Of a stretch of DNA of 64,000 nt, positions 49,568-61,884 are shown one piece after another (position 1 is the first letter of the stretch; the number at the start of each line of letters is the position of its first letter). Both the position numbers and the translations under genes were made by a program. Under the pieces are notes generated by a model. It worked only from the letters and a program-made list of their open reading frames with translations, had not been told where the DNA came from and did not search any database. Source of the DNA: Procambarus clarkii (taxonomy: Eukaryota > Arthropoda > Malacostraca > Decapoda > Cambaridae); NCBI RefSeq assembly GCF_040958095.1, contig NC_091160.1, positions 43,679,646 through 43,743,645 on the forward strand, given 5' to 3'.

Positions 49568-51039
49568 TATTGGGCAGCGCCACTCATCCTGTGAGTGGAC
49601 ACACCGCCATAGTGACAGTATTGGGCAGCGCCACTCATCCTGTGAGTGGACACACCGCCATAGTGACAGTATTGGGCAGCGCCACTCATCCTGTGAGTGG
49701 ACACACCGCCATAGTGACAGTATTGGGCAGCGCCACTCATCCTGTGAGTGGACACACCGCCATAGTGACAGTATTGGGCAGCGCCACTCATCCTGTGAGT
49801 GGACACACCACAATAGTGACAGTATTGGGCAGCGCCACTCATCCTGTGAGTGGACACACCGCCATAGTGACAGTATTGGGCAGCGTCACTCATCCTGTGA
49901 GTGGACACACCGCCATAGTGACAGTATTGGGCAGCGCCACTCATCCTGTGAGTGGACACACCGCCATAGTGACAGTATTGGGCAGCGCCACTCATCCTGT
50001 GAGTGGACACACCGCCATAGTGACAGTATTGGGCAGCGTCACTCATCCTGTGAGTGGACACACCGCCATAGTGACAGTATTGGGCAGCGCCACTCATCCT
50101 GTGAGTGGACACACCACCATAGTGACAGTATTGGGCAGCGCCACTCATCCTGGGAGTGGACACACCGCCATAGTGACAGTATTGGGCAGCGCCACTCATC
50201 CTGTGAGTGGACACACCACCATAGTGACAGTATTGGGCAGCGCCACTCATCCTGTGAGTGGACACACCGCCATAGTGACAGTATTGGGCAGCGTCACTCA
50301 TCCTGTGAGTGGACACACCGCCATAGTGACAGTATTGGGCAGCGCCACTCATCCTGTGAGTGGACACACCACCATAGTGACAGTATTGGGCAGCGTCACT
50401 CATCCTGTGAGTGGACACACCGCCATAGTGACAGTATTGGGCAGCGTCACTCATCCTGTGAGTGGACACACCGCCATAGTGACAGTATTGGGCAGCGTCA
50501 CTCATCCTGTGAGTGGACACATCACCATAGTGACAGTATTGGGCAGCGTCACTCATCCTGTGAGTGGACACATCACCATAGTGACAGTATTGGGCAGCGT
50601 CACTCATCCTGTGAGTGGACACACCGCCATAGTGACAGTATTGGGCAGCGTCACTCATCCTGTGAGTGGACACACCACCATAGTGACAGTATTGGGCAGC
50701 GTCACTCATCCTGTGAGTGGACACACCACCATAGTGACAGTATTGGGCAGCGTCACTCATCCTGTGAGTGGACACACCGCCATAGTGACAGTATTGGGCA
50801 GCGTCACTCATCCTGTGAGTGGACACACCGCCATAGTGACAGTATTGGGCAGCGTCACTCATCCTGTGAGTGGACACATCACCATAGTGACAGTATTGGG
50901 CAGCGTCACTCATCCTGTGAGTGGACACATCACCATAGTGACAGTATTGGGCAGCGTCACTCATCCTGTGAGTGGACACACCGCCATAGTGACAGTATTG
51001 GGCAGCGTCACTCATCCTGTGAGTGGACACATCGCAATA
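49568..51039. repeat. 51-bp satellite array, about 29 copies
   Basis: Unit TATTGGGCAGCG, CACTCATCCTGTGAGTG, GACA, CACCGCCATAGTGACAG. The central piece is a hairpin (CACTCA/TGAGTG). As 51 is divisible by 3 and the unit has no stops in one frame on each strand, there are open frames of 516 and 487 codons (period LGSATHPVSGHTAIVTV). I do not call these genes. There is no signal peptide or independent support, and both strands are open for the same trivial reason. Confidence 0.96.
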
Positions 51040-51173
51040 GAAGCATGTACAACACTCCCCAATAGGAAGAAAACCCGCTCTCTACAACAAGTTGACTAAC
51101 TCCTGGGTACCTATTTACTGCTAGGTACCAGGAGCATTATGTACTAGCAAATGAGCCCAACTCTTTCCGTGCC

Positions 51174-51540
51174 CAACCCGTCCTCGACTCAAGTCCATTT
51201 CATCCAGCGGTCGACCCCACAGACGCATTCATAAATTTTAACATGCTGTTCATTCAAAACGGGAATTTTCTTAAGTATAAATTAATATTATAATATATTA
51301 GCATATTGTGTATATATAGGCATAGGTTAGGTTAGGTGTTTAGGTTCTGTTGGCGATTATTTGTATTTGTAGTACGTGGGTGAAGCATTTACAGCGTTGT
51401 GGTTCGAACACCAGTCGTCAGTGAAGCACTTGTTCCGGAAGTGTTCGGACGTCATCAGTTGTGATTCGTGTGTAAACTGTTTTTCATTCATAAACAGCTG
51501 GGAGGGTTGGCGGGTGGATGGAATCACTTTTGGGTCTTTG
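51174..51540 (-). mobile_element. MITE-B copy, right end lost
   Basis: Left terminus CAACCCGTCCTCGACTCAAG, interior GTTTAGGTTCTGTTGGCGAT and GGTTGGCGGGTGGATGGAAT. The GAGGACGGGCTG end is replaced by the start of another copy at 51544. Confidence 0.8.
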
Positions 51541-51575
51541 ACGCAGCCCGTCCTCGACTCAAGTCCATTACATCC

Positions 51576-51753
51576 CAGCCCGTCCTCCAAACAAAGACCT
51601 AGAAGTGATTCCATCCACCCGCCAACCCCCCAGCTGTTTATGAATGAAAAACGGTTTACACACGACTCACAACTGATGACGTTCGAACACTTCCGGAACA
51701 AGTGCTTCACTGACGACTGGTGTTCGTCATGGACTTGAGTCGAGGACGGGTTG
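51576..51753 (+). mobile_element. MITE-B copy with internal deletion, 178 bp
   Basis: CAGCCCGTCCTCCAAACAAA to CTTGAGTCGAGGACGGGTTG. It lacks the AT-rich right half of full copies. Inverse to 51174-51540, forming a long hairpin with it. Confidence 0.85.
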
Positions 51754-51942
51754 CCAAAGCGTTATCATTTGACTCACTCTCAAGGAAGTAATTACACGCA
51801 TCTAATCAGCTTATCACTCGTCGGAGACCCTGATAATGGTAGTTACTGTGATGCAACAGTGTCATACAGCTGTTATCAGTAAGATAATTGTGTTTGTGGA
51901 GTCCTGTTGTCTTCTGACTCAAGACTGTGACTCCTCCCAAAC

Positions 51943-52175
51943 GACGGAGCCGGTGGCTGAGTGGACAGAACACTGGGCGCGTGATGCGGTGGTCCCGGGT
52001 TCGATCCCGAGCGCCGGCGAGAAATAATAGCCAGAAGTATCTTTCACCCCTGATGCCCCCCTGTTACCTAGCAGTAAATAGGTACCTGGGAGTTAGTCAG
52101 CTGTCACGGGCTGCTTCCTGGGGGTGGAGGCCTGGTCGAGGGACACTAAGCCCCGAAATCATCTCAAGATAACAT
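51943..52175 (+). mobile_element. tRNA-derived SINE (family of 4036)
   Basis: GGAGCCGGTGGCTGAGTGGA, GGTCCCGGGTTCGATCCCGA, CCTAGCAGTAAATAGGTACC, GAAATCATCTCAAGATAAC. The pair of CGGGC pieces near the tail is shortened. Confidence 0.88.
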
Positions 52176-52553
52176 ATGTGATGAGAGTATTAATAAATAT
52201 GATAAAGGCCCAGTGTTGGAATATCTGATAAAAGCCTCGACCCCTATATCGCAGCTGGACGCCATATTGCTTTGAGATTTAATAAAGAGAAAAATTAAGA
52301 CAAGATTTACACAAGTTTTGGGTCAAAACAATTCCATGTTAAGTTTTAGCTTACCTATTATAATTGAAATGTTTGATACATTTAAAATATTTAATATTTT
52401 CTTATATTGGCTAATTCTGATCCCCCTTGTGTGTTTTAAACCCATTATAAAAGTATCATATTCAGATTATAATTATAATATACCTTTACATGTGTGAGGA
52501 AGCTTAAATGGTCCTTAAGACAATAAGTCACCGGTAACCTAGGTTCAAATCCT

Positions 52554-52858
52554 GGGACCAGATTCACGAAACAGTTACGCAAACACTTACGAACCTGTAC
52601 ATCTTTTCTCAATCTTTGGCGGATTTGTTTACAATTATTAAACAGTTAATGAGCTCGGAAGCACCAGGAGGCTGTTTATAACAATAACAACAATTGATTG
52701 GCAAGTTTTCATGCTTACAAATTGTTTAATAAATGTTACCAAAGCCGTCAAAGATTGAGGAAAGATGTACACGTTCGTAAGTACTTGCGTAGCTACTTCG
52801 TGAATCTGGTCCCTGGTTCGTAAGTGCTTGCGTAACTGCTTCGTGAATTTGACCCCTG
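52554..52858 (+). mobile_element. MITE-A copy 4 with duplicated right end
   Basis: GGGACCAGATTCACGAAACA to CGTGAATCTGGTCCC (52813). A second copy of the last 45 bp, GGTTCGTAAGTGCTTGCGTA to GAATTTGACCCCTGG, follows at 52814-52858. Confidence 0.85.
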
Positions 52859-52955
52859 GTCGGGTCATAGTTCTTTAATACCTTTACATATAATCAGTTT
52901 ATTTCAAAAGGCCTTAGAGTATTCAGACTGATCACTCAAATACTATATATCCTAC

Positions 52956-53275
52956 AGCCCGTCCTCTTAAACAGAGGCCAAAGTCAATTCCATGCACCCG
53001 CCAAACTCCCTGTTTATAAATTAAAAACGGTTTACACACACCCCGTCCTCAGATAAAGTCCATTCCATCCAGCGGTCGACCCCAAAGACGCATTCATCAA
53101 TTCTAACATGCTGTTCATTCAAAATAGGAATTTTCTCATATAAATTTTTGTATGGATTAACACACAGTGCACTGTTAGGTTAGGTGTTTAGGTTCTGTTA
53201 CCGGTTATTTGTATTACGTGGGGTGAAGTATTTACAGCGTTGTGGTTCGAACACAAGTCTTACGGGGTCACCATA
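52956..53275. mobile_element. MITE-B fragments, rearranged
   Basis: CAGCCCGTCCTCTTAAACAG at 52957 (plus end), then CCCCGTCCTCAGATAAAGTC at 53041 and GTTTAGGTTCTGTTACCGG (other orientation). Joined truncated copies. Confidence 0.7.
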
Positions 53276-53317
53276 GCCCGTGCTACATGGACATTTCGTT
53301 CTGAGTAGCTAAGTCTA

Positions 53318-53700
53318 CAACCCGTCCTCGACTCAAGTCCATTACATCCAGCGGTCGACCCCACAGACGCATTCATAAATTTTAATATGCTGTTCATTCA
53401 AAACGGGAATTTTCTTAAGTATAAATTAATATTATAATATATTGGCATATTGTGTATATATAGGCATAGGATAGGTTAGGTGTTTAGGTTCTGTTGGTGA
53501 TTATTTGTATTTGTAGTACGTGGGTGAAGCATTTATAGCGAAGTGATTCGAACAAAATTCGTCAGTGAAATACTTGTTCCGGATATGTTCGAACGTCAGC
53601 AGTTGTGAGTCGTGTGTAAACCGCTTTTCATTCATAAACAGCTGGGGGGGTTGGCGGGTGCATGGAATCACTTTTGGATCTTTGTTTGGAGGACGGGCTG
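53318..53700 (-). mobile_element. MITE-B copy, 383 bp, with 7-bp target duplication
   Basis: CAACCCGTCCTC to GAGGACGGGCTG. AAGTCTA precedes and follows. The host is the repeat also seen uninterrupted at 43925-44030. Confidence 0.9.
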
Positions 53701-53720
53701 AAGTCTAAAACAACAACAAC

Positions 53721-53868
53721 GAACAAAATTCGTCAGTGAAGCACTTGTTCCGGAAGTGTTCGGACGTGATCAGTTGAGTCGTGTGTAAACCGTTTATCAT
53801 TCATAAACAGGGGGGTTGGCGGGTGGATGGAATGGTCTTTTGGCTTTGTTTATGAGGATGGGCTGTTA
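53721..53868 (-). mobile_element. MITE-B fragment
   Basis: CAAAATTCGTCAGTGAAGCA, GTTCCGGAAGTGTTCGGACG to GAGGATGGGCTG. Only the right-hand part is present. Confidence 0.75.
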
Positions 53869-54102
53869 CACACATCGTAACTGATGACATTCGAATACAT
53901 ATGATTTGTATAATGTACTTGTAGTATATACGATGTACTTATAATTAATACAACAGAATAAAATAACTAGACCGATTTATAAGCGAAAGATCATGGCAAG
54001 TATTTTATTAATGTAGAGGCCTATGTCAACTGGCCCTCGATAAAGAGGACAGGATGCTTGATACATATATTGTCTACACCCCGTCTATTCAATTAAACTA
54101 TT

Positions 54103-54232
54103 GCTAGGTTATCTTGAGATGATTTCGAGACTTTAGTGTCCCCGCGGCCCGGTCCTAGACCAGGCCTCCACCCCCAGGAAGCAGCCCGTGACAGCTGACT
54201 AACTCCCAGGTACCTATTTACTGCTAGGTCGG
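54103..54232 (-). mobile_element. tRNA-derived SINE, head lost
   Basis: GGTTATCTTGAGATGATTTC, GCGGCCCGGTCCTAGACCAG to ACTCCCAGGTACCTATTTAC in complement. The tRNA part is absent. Confidence 0.8.
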
Positions 54233-54514
54233 AATAAGCTACACAGTGAATACTCAGTAACGACACTTGTGCATTCGGGTCGAAAAAAACGCAAAAACTA
54301 ATAGACAACGTTTGAAAGTAACGTACTCTTGCCAAGTGACGTCACTCACCGGCGTGCTAGGATATACTATCTTAGGCTTACGAATATATATTTCAGTTCC
54401 CTCTAGAAAATTAAAATTATTAATACTACAAAATGTGAATATTGTTAGTTAGAAAAGTTTATATATGTGTGTGCTTTCGACTACATAGTTGTTGTTAGGA
54501 TTTTTACCTGAATT

Positions 54515-54566
54515 TACCTCGACGTGGACAGGAAGCCGGCGGCTTGACAAAGGTCCAACTATCTCT
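54515..54566 (+). mobile_element. Interspersed repeat fragment (same as 2630)
   Basis: GACAGGAAGCCGGCGGCTTG then ACAAAGGTCC. Confidence 0.55.
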
Positions 54567-54649
54567 ATGTTTTCTGTCAAGGTACAAAATTAATTTCCGT
54601 AGAACGTTGCAGTTTTTTTAGACCATTTTGTATCATATTTAGACCATTT

Positions 54650-57600
54650 TGGGGACACAAACTACCGCTCACAGGAAGAGTATGGGGGGGGGACACAAAC
54701 TACCGCTCACAGGGAGAGTATGATGGGGGGGGGACACAAACTACCGCTCACAGGGAGAGTATGATGGGGGGGGGACACAAACTACCGCTCACAGGGAGAG
54801 TATGATGGGGGGGGGACACAAACTACCGCTCACAGGGAGAGTATGATGGGGGGGGGGACACAAACTACCGCTCACAGGAAGAGTATGGTGGGGGGGGGAC
54901 ACAAACTACCGCTCACAGGGAGAGTATGGTGGGGGGGACACAAACTACCGCTCACAGGAAGAGTATGGGGGGGGGACACAAACTACCGCTCACAGGAAGA
55001 GTATGGGGGGGGGGGACACAAACTACCGCTCACAGGAAGAGTATGGGGGGGGGGACACAAACTACCGCTCACAGGAAGAGTATGGGGGGGGGGACACAAA
55101 CTACCGCTCACAGGGAGAGTATGATGGGGGGAGGGGACACAAACTACCGCTCACAGGGAGAGTATGATGGGGGGGGGGACACAAACTACCGCTCACAGGG
55201 AGAGTATGATGGGGGGGGGGACACAAACTACCGCTCACAGGGAGAGTATGATGGGGGGGGGACACAAACTACCGCTCACAGGGAGAGTATGATGGGGGGG
55301 GGGAAACACAAACTACCGCTCACAGGAAGAGTATGATGGGAGGGGGGACACAAACTACCGCTCACAGGAAGAGTATGATGGGGGGGACACAAACTACCGC
55401 TCACAGGGAGAGTATGATGGGGGGGGGACACAAACTACCGCTCACAGGGAGAGTATGATGGGGGGGACACAAACTACCGCTCACAGGGAGAGTATGATGG
55501 GGGGGGGACACAAACTACCGCTCACAGGGAGAGTATGATGGGGGGGGGGACACAAACTACCGCTCACAGGGAGAGTATGATGGGGGGGGGGACACAAACT
55601 ACCGCTCACAGGGAGAGTATGATGGGGGGGGGGACACAAACTACCGCTCACAGGGAGAGTATGATGGGGGGGGACACAAACTACCGCTCACAGGGAGAGT
55701 ATGGGGGGGGACACAAACTACCGCTCACAGGGAGAGTATGATGGGGGGGGGACACAAACTACCGCTCACAGGGAGAGTATGATGGGGGGGACACAAACTA
55801 CCGCTCACAGGAAGAGTATGATGGGGGGGGGGGACACAAACTACCGCTCACAGGGAGAGTATGATGGGGGGGACACAAACTACCGCTCACAGGGAGAGTA
55901 TGATGGGGGGGACACAAACTACCGCTCACAGGAAGAGTATGATGGGGGGGGGGGACACAAACTACCGCTCACAGGGAGAGTATGATGGGGGGGGGCACAA
56001 ACTACCGCTCACAGGGAGAGTATGATGGGGGGGGGACACAAACTACCGCTCACAGGGAGAGTATGATGGGGGGGGGACACAAACTACCGCTCACAGGAAG
56101 AGTATGATGGGGGGGGGGACACAAACTACCGCTCACAGGGAGAGTATGATGGGGGGGGACACAAACTACCGCTCACAGGGAGAGTATGATGGGGGGGGGG
56201 ACACAAACTACCGCTCACAGAAAGAGTATGATGGGGGGGGACACAAACTACCGCTCACAGGAAGAGTATGGGGGGGGGACACAAACTACCGCTCACAGGG
56301 AGAGTATGATGGGGGGGGGACACAAACTACCGCTCACAGGGAGAGTATGATGGGGGGGACACAAACTACCGCTCACAGGAAGAGTATGGGGGGGGGACAC
56401 AAACTACCGCTCACAGGGAGAGTATGATGGGGGGGGACACAAACTACCGCTCACAGGAAGAGTATGATGGGGGGGGGACACAAACTACCGCTCACAGGAA
56501 GAGTATGGGGGGGGGGGACACAAACTACCGCTCACAGGGAGAGTATGATGGGGGGGGGACACAAACTACCGCTCACAGGAAGAGTATGATGGGGGGGGAC
56601 ACAAACTACCGCTCACAGGGAGAGTATGATGGGGGGGGGGGACACAAACTACCGCTCACAGGGAGAGTATGATGGGGTGGGGACACAAACTACCGCTCAC
56701 AGGGAGAGTATGGGGGGGGGCAAAAACTACCGCTCACAGGAAGAGTATGGGGGGGGGGACAAAAACTACCGCTCACAGGGAGAGTATGATGGGGGGGACA
56801 CAAACTACCGCTCACAGGGAGAGTATGATGGGGGGGACACAAACTACCGCTCACAGGGAGAGTATGGGGGGGGACACAAACTACCGCTCACAGGAAGAGT
56901 ATGGGGGGGGACACAAACTACCGCTCACAGGGAGAGTATGGGGGGGGACACAAACTACCGCTCACAGGAAGAGTATGATGGGGGGGGACACAAACTACCG
57001 CTCACAGGGAGAGTATGATGGGGGGGACACAAACTACCGCTCACAGGGAGAGTATGATGGGGGGGGACACAAACTACCGCTCACAGGGAGAGTATGATGG
57101 GGGGGGGACACAAACTACCACTCACAGGGAGAGTATGATGGGGGGGACACAAACTACCGCTCACAGGGAGAGTATGATGGGGGGGGGACACAAACTACCG
57201 CTCACAGGGAGAGTATGATGGGGGGGACACAAACTACCGCTCACAGGAAGAGTATGGGGGGACACAAACTACCGCTCACAGGGAGAGTATGGGGGGGGGA
57301 CACAAACTACCGCTCACAGGGAGAGTATGATGGGGGGGCACAAACTACCGCTCACAGGGAGAGTATGATGGGGGGGGACACAAACTACCGCTCACAGGGA
57401 GAGTATGATGGGGGGGACACAAACTACCGCTCACAGGGAGAGTATGATGGGGGGGGGGACACAAACTACCGCTCACAGGGAGAGTATGATGGGGGGGGGG
57501 ACACAAACTACCGCTCACAGGGAGAGTATGATGGGGGGGAGACAAACTACCGCTCACAGGGAGAGTATGATGGGGGGGACACAAACTACCGCTCACAGGG

Positions 57601-60600
57601 AGAGTATGATGGGGGGGGGGACACAAACTACCGCTCACAGGGAGAGTATGATGGGGGGGGGACACAAACTACCGCTCACAGGGAGAGTATGATGGGGGGG
57701 GACACAAACTACCGCTCACAGGGAGAGTATGATGGGGGGGGACAAACTACCGCTCACAGGGAGTATGATGGGGGGGGGACACAAACTACCACTCACAGGA
57801 AGAGTATGATGGGGGGGGGACACAAACTACCACTCACAGGGAGAGTATGATGGGGGGGGGGACACAAACTACCGCTCACAGGGAGAGTATGATGGGGGGG
57901 GACACAAACTACCGCTCACAGGGAGAGTATGATGGGGGGGGACAAACTACCGCTCACAGGGAGTATGATGGGGGGGGGACAAACTACCGCTCACAGGAAG
58001 AGTATGATGGGGGGGACACAAACTACCACTCACAGGGAGAGTATGATGGGGGGGGACACAAACTACCGCTCACAGGAAGAGTATGGGGGGGGGGACACAA
58101 ACTACCACTCACAGGAAGAGTATGATGGAGGGGGGACACAAACTACCGCTCACAGGAAGAGTATGGGGGGGGACACAAACTACCGCTCACAGGAAGAGTA
58201 TGATGGGGGGGGGGACACAAACTACCACTCACAGGAAGAGTATGGGGGGGGGGACACAAACTACCGCTCACAGGAAGAGTATGATGGGGGAGGACACAAA
58301 CTACCACTCACAGGGAGAGTATGATGGGGGGGACACAAACTACCGCTCACAGGGAGAGTATGATGGGGGGGGACACAAACTACCACTCACAGGGAGAGTA
58401 TGATGGGGGGGACACAAACTACCGCTCACAGGGAGAGTATGATGGGGGGGGGACACAAACTACCACTCACAGGGAGAGTATGATGGGGGGGACACAAACT
58501 ACCGCTCACAGGAAGAGTATGATGGGGGGGGGACACAAACTACCACTCACAGGGAGAGTATGATGGGGGGGACACAAACTACCGCTCACAGGGAGAGTAT
58601 GATGGGGGGGGACACAAACTACCACTCACAGGGAGAGTATGATGGGGGGGACACAAACTACCGCTCACAGGGAGAGTATGATGGGGGGGGACAAACTACC
58701 GCTCACAGGAAGAGTATGATGGGGGGGACACAAACTACCGCTCACAGGAAGAGTATGATGGGGGGGGGGACACAAACTACCACTCACAGGGAGAGTATGA
58801 TGGGGGGGACACAAACTACCGCTCACAGGGAGAGTATGATGGGGGGGGACACAAACTACCGCTCACAGGGAGAGTATGATGGGGGGGACACAAACTACCG
58901 CTCACAGGGAGAGTATGATGGGGGGGGGACACAAACTACCGCTCACAGGGAGAGTATGATGGGGGGGACACAAACTACCGCTCACAGGGAGAGTATGATG
59001 GGGGGGACACAAACTACCGCTCACAGGGAGAGTATGATGGGGGGGGACACAAACTACCACTCACAGGGAGAGTATGATGGGGGGGACACAAACTACCGCT
59101 CACAGGGAGAGTATGATGGGGGGGACACAAACTACCGCTCACAGGGAGAGTATGATGGGGGGGGGGACAAACTACCGCTCACAGGAAGAGTATGATGGGG
59201 GGGGGACACAAACTACCACTCACAGGGAGAGTATGATGGGGGGGGGGACACAAACTACCACTCACAGGGAGAGTATGATGGGGGGGGGACACAAACTACC
59301 ACTCACAGGAAGAGTATGATGGGGGGGGACACAAACTACCGCTCACAGGGAGAGTATGATGGGGGGGGGGACACAAACTACCACTCACAGGGAGAGTATG
59401 ATGGGGGGGGGGACAAACTACCGCTCACAGGAAGAGTATGATGGGGGGGACACAAACTACCGCTCACAGGGAGAGTATGATGGGGGGGGGACAAACTACC
59501 GCTCACAGGAAGAGTATGATGGGGGGACACAAACTACCGCTCACAGGAAGAGTATGATGGGGGGGGGGACACAAACTACCGCTCACAGGAAGAGTATGAT
59601 GGGGGGGGACACAAACTACCGCTCATAGGAAGAGTATGATGGGGGGGGGACACAAACTACCGCTCACAGGAAGAGTATGATGGGGGGGGGACAAACTACC
59701 GCTCACAGGAAGAGTATGGGGGGGACAAACTACCGCTCACAGGAAGAGTATGGGGGGGACAAACTACCGCTCACAGGGAGAGTATGATGGGGGGGGGGAC
59801 ACAAACTACCGCTCACAGGGAGAGTATGATGGGGGGGGGACACAAACTACCGCTCACAGGAAGAGTATGGGGGGGACACAAACTACCGCTCACAGGAAGA
59901 GTATGATGGGGGGGACAAACTACCGCTCACAGGAAGAGTATGGGGGGGGGACACAAACTACCGCTCACAGGGAGAGTATGGGGGGGGACACAAACTACCG
60001 CTCACAGGAAGAGTATGGGGGGGGGACGCAAACTACCGCTCACAGGAAGAGTATGGGGGGGGGACACAAACTACCGCTCACAGGGAGAGTATGGGGGGGG
60101 GACACAAACTACCGCTCACAGGAAGAGTATGGGGGGGGGACACAAACTACCGCTCACAGGAAGAGTATGGGGGGGGACACAAACTACCGCTCACAGGGAG
60201 AGTATGATGGGGGGGGACACAAACTACCGCTCACAGGGAGAGTATGGGGGGGGGGACACAAACTACCGCTCACAGGGAGAGTATGATGGGGGGGGACACA
60301 AACTACCGCTCACAGGGAGAGTATGGGGGGGGACACAAACTACCGCTCACAGGGAGAGTATGATGGGGGGGGGACACAAACTACCGCTCACAGGGAGAGT
60401 ATGGGGGGGGACACAAACTACCGCTCACAGGGAGAGTATGATGGGGGGGGGACACAAACTACCGCTCACAGGGAGAGTATGGGGGGGACACAAACTACCG
60501 CTCACAGGGAGAGTATGGTGGACACAAACTACCGCTCACAGGGAGAGTATGGTGGACACAAACTACCGCTCACAGGGAGAGTATGGTGGACACAAACTAC

Positions 60601-60826
60601 CGCTCACAGGGAGAGTATGGTGGACACAAACTACCGCTCACAGGGAGAGTATGGTGGACACAAACTACCGCTCACAGGGAGAGTATGGTGGACACAAACT
60701 ACCGCTCACAGGGAGAGTATGGTGGACACAAACTACCGCTCACAGGGAGAGTATGGTGGACACAAACTACCGCTCACAGGGAGAGTATGGTGGACACAAA
60801 CTACCGCTCACGCTCACAGGGCGAGA
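54650..60826. repeat. G-run minisatellite, about 150 units
   Basis: Units of ACACAAACTACCGCTCACAG, then GGAGAGTATGAT (or GAAGAGTATGAT, sometimes without GAT), then a G run of about 6-12, giving 36-44 bp. The variable G run shifts frame from unit to unit, so open frames are patchwork (THRESMMGG, NYRSQGEY, HKLPLTGRV) and not genes. From about 60508 to 60811 the units are a uniform 34 bp with GGTGG in place of the G run. A CGCTCACGCTCACAG slip ends the array. Confidence 0.97.
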
Positions 60827-60840
60827 CTGGGGATTACTCC

Positions 60841-61470
60841 CTGTAACCAACACTAAATCCCTCATACTGGTCCGGTGTTATACTTTAACTCCATCATGTC
60901 TTACTGTAGGCGTGCGTGTATTTTTGTGTATACTGTATTTATACAAGTTCCTGTTGCATGTATTTTCAGTGCCCCCTAACCACGAGAAATAATCAAATTT
61001 ATTCGGGCTTAAGCGCCATGTCGTGATTCAAAAAACATGAAACCAAATCTTATATATAAATTCTTTGGTTTTTCTCTTGGGAACAAGAGTCGTCTGAGAG
61101 ACATTGGTGAATGGCACATTGTTTTTAGATATAGGTTAATCAAGTCCTATCACATGAGCGCATTATACACGTTTTATTAGGATATAAAGTAATTGGAGCT
61201 CCGATAGGCTTTTGTTCATGTGTTTATATAGCTTTCTGGAGTCCTAATTTGGCTGATCCAGATGTGAATAGAATTTAAAGTCGCACAATTGCTCAAGGTG
61301 ATTTTTGTTAGTTTAGTCACGAATGACAATTATTTAGTCATTTAATTTACATATATCGTTGGTGTTGAGGTAATTGATATGTAAGATTTGGATCTTTTGG
61401 AATTGTTTCATGTTTGAAGTTTTTTTTCTTCGAAAACAGTCCGTCATCATCAACAAAGGCCACACGCTCG
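60841..61470. other. No recognised feature
   Basis: Unique-looking AT-rich sequence after the array. No coding frame or repeat that I can support. Confidence 0.45.
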
Positions 61471-61474
61471 TTAA

Positions 61475-61745
61475 TCCAGCCGCCAAACCCCGTTTATGAA
61501 TGAAAAACTCGTTACACGCAGAACTTAAACACACGAATCACAGCTGATGACTTTAGAATTTTTCTCAGTGCTTCGCTCACGTCAACTGTCCGAATCTTAT
61601 TCCCACGTGTTGCCAACACAACCCAAGACAACCTAACTTACGCTTAACTATACATCAAATTCTAATATATAATTCAAATTTATATATAACCCCGATTTTG
61701 AATGCACAGTAGATTAAAACTGATGACTGCGTCTTTGGACTTAAG
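61475..61745 (+). mobile_element. MITE-B copy, strongly diverged
   Basis: ATCCAGCCGCCAAACCCCGT, TTATGAATGAAAAACTCGTT, then ATTTTGAATGCACAGTAGAT and TGCGTCTTTGG follow the internal order of MITE-B, with loss of the clear termini. Confidence 0.6.
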
Positions 61746-61884
61746 GTCTACCAACCTCTGGAGGGTTATTAAGGCCTATCAATCTCTGGAGGGTTATTAA
61801 GGCCACCACAACACCTTACTGACCAACCAGCAAGTATACTCAAGCCCTGAACATAGTCCAGGACTAAGGTAAACTCAATGTAGA

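Noticed and set aside
49549-51099. 516-codon open frame with a 17-residue repeat (and 487 codons on the other strand)
   Set aside because: It is fully explained by a 51-bp stop-free satellite unit. Both strands are open, there is no recognisable domain, signal or splice context, and the frame ends wherever the array ends.
54843-60992. Many overlapping ORFs of 60-350 codons in the G-run array
   Set aside because: The repeat unit lacks stops in some frames and the variable G run switches frame. The peptides are three frames of one unit.
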